64,000 bases of DNA, from contig OX621166.1 of the NCBI GenBank assembly GCA_951640195.1, positions 1,108,501 to 1,172,500 on the forward strand. The letters are read 5' to 3'. Of the stretch, positions 58,595-64,000 are shown in pieces. Below the pieces are notes generated by a model. It had not been told where the DNA came from. It saw only the letters and a list, made by a program, of their open reading frames with translations, and searched no databases. Each line of letters opens with the position of its first letter. Position 1 is the first letter of the stretch. Source of the stretch: Porpolomopsis calyptriformis (Eukaryota; Basidiomycota; Agaricomycetes; Agaricales; Hygrophoraceae). Made by a program: the position numbers and the translations under genes.

Positions 58595-59570
58595 AGTGCC
58601 CATGAGGATGACCTCCTTCTTAGGCCCGGCTTTGTAGGTGTAGTCAGAAATGTGCTCATCTTCTTGGGGAAAAGAATATACCGAGGTAGGAGTATGGATT
58701 ATTACCTTCATCTTCAGGGAACAGGATGTGGCAGGCTGTGATGGCGTAAAGATCTTTACCCACTCTGAAGTAGAAGCCCATTGTTCCCTGGCTGTTGAGC
58801 GACTTCAAGCTAGCGATAGGCAGGCCAAGCACAGTAGTCATGGGATCGATGACAGCCTTGAGGGGATCGAGATCCGAGACAGGTTCAAACAGTTCAGGAC
58901 CACTGAAGCCCCTGGCCACCGACTCACGGTACGCAACATCAATGTTGGAAATGCCATGCTCCTTGAGGAGATCGAGGATGTCGTTGGAAGAGTGGAATGC
59001 AACCTCGCTGGTGAGAGTATTGGGCAAGACTCCCACCCAAATCGTGACAGGAGTGGTAACAACTGTCCCATACAGGGCGACCTTGATGTCAACAATCTTG
59101 GTGTCCTCGTCATCCTCATCATCCTCGTTCTCCTCATCATTCTCATTCTCCTCGATGTCCTCATTCTCCTCAACCCAGCTGAAACGAACAAGGTCGACGG
59201 ACGAAAGCTGGATGTTTCGCTGGTCAAGGAGTTCAACAACCTTGGAAGGAATGTCAGTTAGCAGATTGCTGTGCTTTGAGAAGGTCATGAACCTTAGAAC
59301 GAATAATAGCCCACAGGTCATCCTTGCCAAGTTTGTGGTGCTCGTAGACTGGCTGAAGCCACATGAGACGATGATCTTGTGCTGGCCCCAAGGGCAGTGT
59401 GAAGACATCTTTGGACGTCCAGAAGATCAACTTGGGACCCCGGCATCTGGGACCTCTGATACTGAAATAGTAAAGGTTTGCCTCAATGGAAGAAACATTC
59501 GAGGAGTCATCCTTCTCCCAGAGACTGTCAGAGGAGTAGTCTGAATCGATGCCATCGGATAGGGGGTACT

Positions 59571-59969
59571 TGTTATAAACTGGTTGTTCGGAACGCGTTT
59601 TACTTCAGGTGTTCTGTCCCAAGAGATATAGAGGATGGTTCCAAGTCCTTGTTATGAGTAGGCTAACGAGGAATCAGACTTAAGGTCTGATACGTACAGA
59701 AGTACTCTTTATATACTGACTACTTATCTGTGTGAGTCAGTGCAACATACATGAGGCAGAGATAAGGGTGAGTCATCATGATCGATGACGAATCATAAAG
59801 GGGTTGAAACATAATGGAAATGAAGTGTGTCCGCATATGGGTAAAGTGCTGGGGAATCCCGAAGGAAGGTAATGGGGAATCCCGATAACAAATGGGGGGA
59901 ATCCCAAGATAAGAGATAGGTTTGCATACAATAAGATAAAGAAAAAGAAGGAAAATTACGACTGTGACA
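59571..59969 (-). repeat. 3' LTR of the second chromovirus
   Basis: 399 bp; on the minus strand it begins TGTCACAGTC and ends TTATAACA. It contains two TGAGTCA sites (59733-59739 and 59769-59775) and a TATATAAA box (minus, near 59709-59716). GTACT (59566-59570) is the candidate target duplication; its partner would be beyond the window. Confidence 0.85.
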
Positions 59970-60004
59970 TACACCTCGACTTTTAAAGAAATTCGTCCCA
60001 AATT

Positions 60005-60745
60005 TCAAACTTGGGCGGTGTCAGTTGTTTTGTCTTCCGAGGCCTGAGTCAGGATTTCCTCGGTGGTGGGGGCCTCGACGGCCACCGAGGGGGAAGCGGC
60101 GGGTTCGGCTTCCGAAGTCGCTTCAATGGGGGAGGGGGCTCGGACTGTCGCGACGTCGTCGTCGTCGTTGATCGGGTATTCTAGGTCGACGTTGATGGGG
60201 TATTCGACCGTTCTTCCGTACTCGATTAAAGTTTCCGTCATCGCGAGGTCTCGTTGGGCTCAGAGGAAATCCTCCCTGGTGAGCCGTTCAGATCTCCGAC
60301 TTTCTTCTACGAGCTTGACGATGATGGCGCGGGTGGTGACGTCGTAGCAATCGACCCACGTTTTCTTCTTCTGACGTTGAAGCTCCCAAACTTTCAACTC
60401 ACTTTCGTCCCAACGATTCTTCCAAAATAATGCGCTTTTCTCCGACGCTTTGAGTTCGGCTTTCAGAACTTCGCGTTCTTGACGAAGTTCACGGTTCCAG
60501 TTGCTGACGCTGTTACTGTGAACCGTGAGACGGGAGATGGTGACGGCGGGGTCTTCGGGGGGAGGGGTCTGAATGGTATGGAAGTCCTCCGCGCGTGCGC
60601 GAGCTTGTCGACGTAGTTGTCGAGGAGAGGAAGCAGAGGTAGAGGGATCAGGAGTGGGAGAGCAGAGGGCGGATGAGGGAATCCGTCCAGAACGTCAGAT
60701 GGTGACCTGAGGAGAGGGGGATCGTGTGGATCGTGTAGCGGGCAT
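60005..60745 (-). pseudogene. Third ORF after integrase, second chromovirus
   Basis: From ATG 60745: MPATRSTRSPSPQVTI, a TGA at 60695-60697, a Pro/Ser-rich part, then a long charged helix (NWNRELRQEREVLKAELKAS, FWKNRWDESELKVWELQRQK), a second TGA at 60260-60262, and an acidic Ala/Glu-rich tail ending TTDTAQV. The total is 247 codons. It has the same place and overall design as the third ORF of the complete element, though sequence similarity is not obvious by eye. Likely a coiled-coil protein; function unknown. Confidence 0.55.
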
Positions 60746-60878
60746 GGTAAAGTTTGTTGAGGGGCGTATAATTTGGATCGTGAAGGGAAGTGGAGACGTC
60801 CGGCAGTTTATAAGGAGTGGTTCTAAAAATAGAGGTCAATTCTTGGCAGACGAGATGATGACAAACGAATGAATAGAA

Positions 60879-63800
60879 TCAAGTTGCCGTTTGAATTGAG
60901 TCTTCGTACGTCTTCACAATTTCCTTGGCGTGTCGTAAGATGTTTGATCGGTCTTCCCAAGTGGCTTCTTCGATCGGATAGCCTTTCCATTTGACCAAAT
61001 ATTTTCGGCATCGTTTAGCTCCGGAATGTTGCAGTATAGATTCGACCTCGTATTCTTCTTCGTTTCCGATCAGATCAGGAGGAGGCCGTGATGTGTCGAT
61101 GACATCGGGGTGGAGTAATTCATTTCCGACGTTGGGTCTCAGGAGTGAAATGTGAAAGACTGGGTGCAGTCTCCATGTTCCGGGAATGTCGATCAGATAA
61201 GCAAGGTCTGATATCTTTTTCAAGACCTTGAATGGTCCGGTCCGTCGATTGTCGAGTTTCTTCGAGGGTCGTATCGTCTTGATATTCTTGGTGTCTAACC
61301 AGACTAGATCTCCTTCTTCGTAGGAGGGTGAAGGTTTCCGTTTGCGATCGGCATATTTCTTCATTGACTCCGTCGTCTTTGATAAGGATCGTTTGGCATT
61401 TTGCTGTGCACGTGTAAGGCGTTCGTGGAAGGTATTTGCTGCGGGCACGTTGCTTTGATCCAGAATGATCGTGGGAAGGTGAGGATGACGTCCGTATTCC
61501 ATATAGAACGGTGATTGTGAAGTGGCAGAGTGTTGCCGATTATTGTAGGCGAATTCCGCAGAAGCAAGCCATTCTGACCAGTCGTCCTGCATAAAGTTGG
61601 TATAGAAACGCAAGTAAACTTCGAGTTCTTGGTTGGTGCGTTCTGTTTGACCATCTGTTTGAGGATGATACGCAGTGGAGAGGCCAGAGATGATTCCTAA
61701 GGAGTTGTTGAGAGCTTCTGTGAATTTGGATGCAAATTGCACTCCGCAATCGGATATGACCTTTTGGGGCCATCCATGATGTTTCCAGATGTGATTCCGA
61801 AAGAGTCTTGCAGCACCTTCTGATGAAAGATTAGAAGTTGTCGGAATGAAATGAGCACGTTTAGTGAAACGATCGACAACAACCATTACAGCATCATAGC
61901 CTTGTGACTTGGGGAGTTCGACGATGAGATCGACGGTAATTTCCTTCCATGGTTCCGTAGAGGGGGGTATGGGTTGGAGTAGTCCTGACGGCTTCGAGGG
62001 GAAGTTCTTGTTTTGTTGACAAGCGGGGCAGGATCGAACGTAGTTGGTGATGTCTTGTGGGGCACCATCCCAAATAAAGTTACGAAGGACGAGTTCCTTC
62101 GTCTTCTCAATGCCAGGGTGGCCAGCGTGGGGGTAGGCGTGGGACAGTCATATAATATCTGTGCGCAAAGATACTTCCTCCGGCACTATTATCCGACCTT
62201 CAACATCGCGTACAAGCCCATCGGCTTGGGTCCAAGCGAGTGAGGCATCCTCGAGTTTATCTTGGATCTTCTGTGGGAGTGGGATTTTGAAGCGTAATCT
62301 AGAGAGAAAGCTTGAATTCGACAATTTGACAATTGAATTTACCCATCGGTCGCGCGCTATCAGAACTTCGTTCTCCACGTCGGCTTCGATGCCGGGTAAG
62401 TAATCCGGGCGCCTGGACAAGCCGTCGGCTTTGTTCTTCCTCCCTGGAACGTATTCAATCTTGAACCCGAACCTGGACAGATACTCAGACCAACGAGTTT
62501 GGCGATTTGATAGGCGAAGATTCTTTGAAAAGTATCACAAGGCCAAACTGTCTGTCTTGATGAGAATATCGTGTCTTGCTCCTTCGAGCAGATGACGCCA
62601 TTGTTTAAAGGAATCAATGATCGCCAGGAGTTCTAGATCGTGGGTAGGGTAGTTCTTCTCAGCAGGGGAGGTAGATCTTGAGTGATAGCCGACAGGCTTC
62701 CAGTGTCCGTCATGAAGCTGAGAGAGTATTCCCGCGATTCCAATGATAGAGGCATCGGTTTCCAAGCAATAGGGGAGATCGCGATCAGGAATATGGAGAA
62801 TGGGCGCGTTCGTTAAAAGGGACTTAATGTTGTCGAAGGCTTCTTGTCTCCGAGGAGTCCATTCCCACACAGTATCATTGTGCAAGAGTTCATAGAGAGG
62901 GGTAGCGATTCTGGAGAAATCCTTGATATATCTCCGCCAAAAGTTCGCACTGCCCAAGAAGGATTGGAGTTGTTTTACCGTTTCCGGAATAGGCCAAGAC
63001 ATGATAGCGTTGACTTTCTTCGGATTGGTGGTGATTCGTCCTTTGGATAAGACGACTCCGAGATAAATGACTTCTTCCTTCTCGAACTGGCACTTGACGG
63101 GTTTACACGAGAGTCCGTGTTTCTTCATGATATCTAGAGTTTTGAAAGTCCAGTGTCACAATTCCTGTAAATCGTCTCCACAAACAAGCACGTCATCGAT
63201 ATAGATGAAAACATTTCCAGAGTCTAGGACTTCTTTGAATCTTGTGTCGATCATCCGTTGAAAGGTGGCTGGTGAGTTCCGCAAACCAAAGAACATGACA
63301 GTGGGTTCGAAGGCGCCTGCTTCAGTGATGAAAGCGGCTTTCCATTCGTCGCCTTCCTTGATTCTGACGTTGTTGAATCCCCATCGGATATCCATGACCG
63401 TGAACAGAGAAGCTGTTAGAAGTTTAGGTCGTTGGAGTATTTGATGAAGGAGAGGAAGGGGATAATGGTCAGGAACCGTGTGTTCGTTGAGGTAGCGATA
63501 ATCCTCGATAGGGCGTAAGCCAGCGTTCTTACCTTTAGCGTTCACTTCTTCGGCTTTCTTTCCAAAGAAGAACGGAGAGACTTGTTTCGATTTGGAAATT
63601 CGTATTCGTCCAGTAGATAAGTTTTCGTCGATGAACTTGTGTAAGTGATCCATCTCAAGAGGGGACATTGTGTATTTCACGCCTTTGACTGGCCTGAAGG
63701 TTTCATCCAGTTCTATGGCGTGGTCGAATTCTGAATGCGGTGGAAGGTGGTCGAAGGATTCTTTGGCAAAGACACTAGAATAGTCTTTCCAGTATACCTC

Positions 63801-64000
63801 CGGTACAAACTTTCGCATATCTTCTTCCACCGTGCTGGCTCGGGATTCATCCGACTTCGATATGCGTCGATTCATGGCCAGCGTGACCGATTCCATTCCC
63901 AGTGACTCCGCATCTTTCACTATCCATCGTGGTAGAGGGAAATCTTTGCTATCCAGAGCCAGTGTTGCCTCCTTCCAATTGATGTTGGGGTTGTGCTTTT
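60879..64000 (-). pseudogene. pol: pol of the second chromovirus, partial, three in-frame stops
   Basis: The frame enters at the window edge (KHNPNINWKEATLALDSKDF, just after the protease). RT: GLRPIEDYRYLN, MFFGLRNSPATFQRMID and YIDDVLVCGDD. RNase H: YCLETDASIIGIAGIL and NYPTHDLELLAI. Integrase: H..C zinc site (AGHPGIEKTKELVLRNF, SCPACQQNK), MVVVDRFTKRAHFIP, SDCGVQFASKF, YHPQTDGQTERTNQELEVY. Chromodomain: YEVESILQHSGAKRCRKYLV, KWKGYPIEEATWED. Natural TGA at 60879-60881. In-frame TGA at 63156-63158, 62535-62537 and 62148-62150. The usual DRG of integrase is DCG here, again a CGC-to-TGC type change. Confidence 0.9.

Larger units (their letters stand above)
49930..59570 (-). pseudogene. Trypsin-like protein gene broken into four pieces by LTR elements
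   Basis: Reading the minus strand: piece A (59570 to 58600) encodes WEKDDSSNVSSIEANLYYF, RGPKLIFWTSKDVFTLPLG, an acidic stretch, TPVTIWVGVLPNTLTSEVAF, GTMGFYFRVGKDLYAITACH and KKEVILMG. Piece B (58219-57978) encodes EAFTNFLASIQGHISILNN. Piece C (57598-57071) encodes RVIGHVIWAPPVSVSATPHS, LMYPHINAPSDFNYPVERLL and the motif GDSGS. Piece D (50091-49930) continues IIVDALSKFVALLTGGTGPT to the natural stop at 49930-49932. TAxH and GDSG resemble the His and Ser motifs of trypsin-fold peptidases. Removing each insertion with one target duplication restores the reading frame at the three junctions visible. A one-base shift near 59256-59300 adds an independent break. The 5' end lies beyond the second chromovirus. 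Confidence 0.8.
59571..64000 (-). mobile_element. Second Ty3/gypsy chromovirus, 5' part outside window
   Basis: The 3' LTR lies at 59571-59969. Upstream on the minus strand come a polypurine region, a third ORF (60745-60005) and pol from the window edge to 60879 in the order protease end, RT, RNase H, integrase, chromodomain. Gag and the 5' LTR lie beyond 64000. Five in-frame TGA codons are seen. Sequence and LTR differ clearly from the complete element, so it is another family of the same clade. It interrupts the 5' part of the trypsin-like gene. Confidence 0.92.

Noticed and set aside
51335..60697. TGA recoding (stop codons read as an amino acid) in the retroelements
   Set aside because: Host genes in the window end in TGA normally (e.g. 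PAL, CPA2), and the TGA codons fall where CGA Arg would be expected, so mutation is simpler.

Overview
The window is nuclear DNA of a filamentous basidiomycete, most likely an Agaricomycete. Genes are dense and split by many introns of about 45-60 bp. The protein set is fungal and includes HRD3, SPO7, PET100, ERV14 and mitochondrial arginine-type CPSase. A WD40 array of the Agaricomycete NLR type, an expanded basidiomycete membrane-protein family and Ty3/gypsy chromoviruses point the same way. I cannot place the order or species.

Layout. 1-6 kb: an acidic/basic low-complexity protein (cut by the window edge), a DUF1917 (Bles03-like) gene and the 18S pre-rRNA PIN nuclease FCF1. 6.6-9.3 kb: phenylalanine ammonia-lyase (9 exons, 748 aa) whose MIO triad reads Ser-Ser-Gly. 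10.8-18.5 kb: arginine-specific CPSase large subunit and alanyl-tRNA synthetase, head to head; AlaRS has an upstream in-frame ATG that adds a mitochondrial-type presequence. 18.5-29.1 kb: GlcNAc kinase, an F-box-like protein, a coiled-coil protein, a DEK_C/SWIB protein, the ERAD factor HRD3 and a SAP/F-box/ankyrin-like protein. 29-35 kb: decayed sequence with a membrane-protein pseudogene, then ERV14 (cornichon), PET100 and the WD40 remnant of an NLR. 35-43 kb: QCR7 and NDP kinase (divergent), a peroxisomal 4CL-like acyl-CoA synthetase, SPO7, an RRM protein and a small secreted protein. 43.8-44.25 kb: a strong candidate RNase MRP RNA gene. 44.5-49 kb: two uncharacterised conserved-looking genes and an Asteroid/XPG-type nuclease.

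49.9-64 kb is a retrotransposon pile-up. One minus-strand gene encoding a trypsin-like protein can be followed in four pieces. It has been broken by a complete chromovirus (50097-57065, 5-bp target duplication), two solo LTRs in opposite orientation (each with its own duplication) and a second, minus-strand chromovirus that runs off the window. The complete element shows near-identical LTRs, a self-priming primer binding site, a canonical -1 frameshift heptamer with a downstream stem at the gag/pol junction, and a third ORF after integrase. Both elements carry several in-frame stops, nearly all readable as CGA-to-TGA changes. All three LTR types carry Gcn4/AP-1-like TGA(C/G)TCA motifs upstream of a TATATAAA box.

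The housekeeping genes cover amino-acid and tRNA metabolism (CPA2, AlaRS), rRNA processing (FCF1, MRP RNA), mitochondrial respiration (PET100, QCR7) and ER/membrane homeostasis (HRD3, ERV14, SPO7). I see no metabolic cluster: PAL and the 4CL-like gene lie about 28 kb apart with unrelated genes between them.
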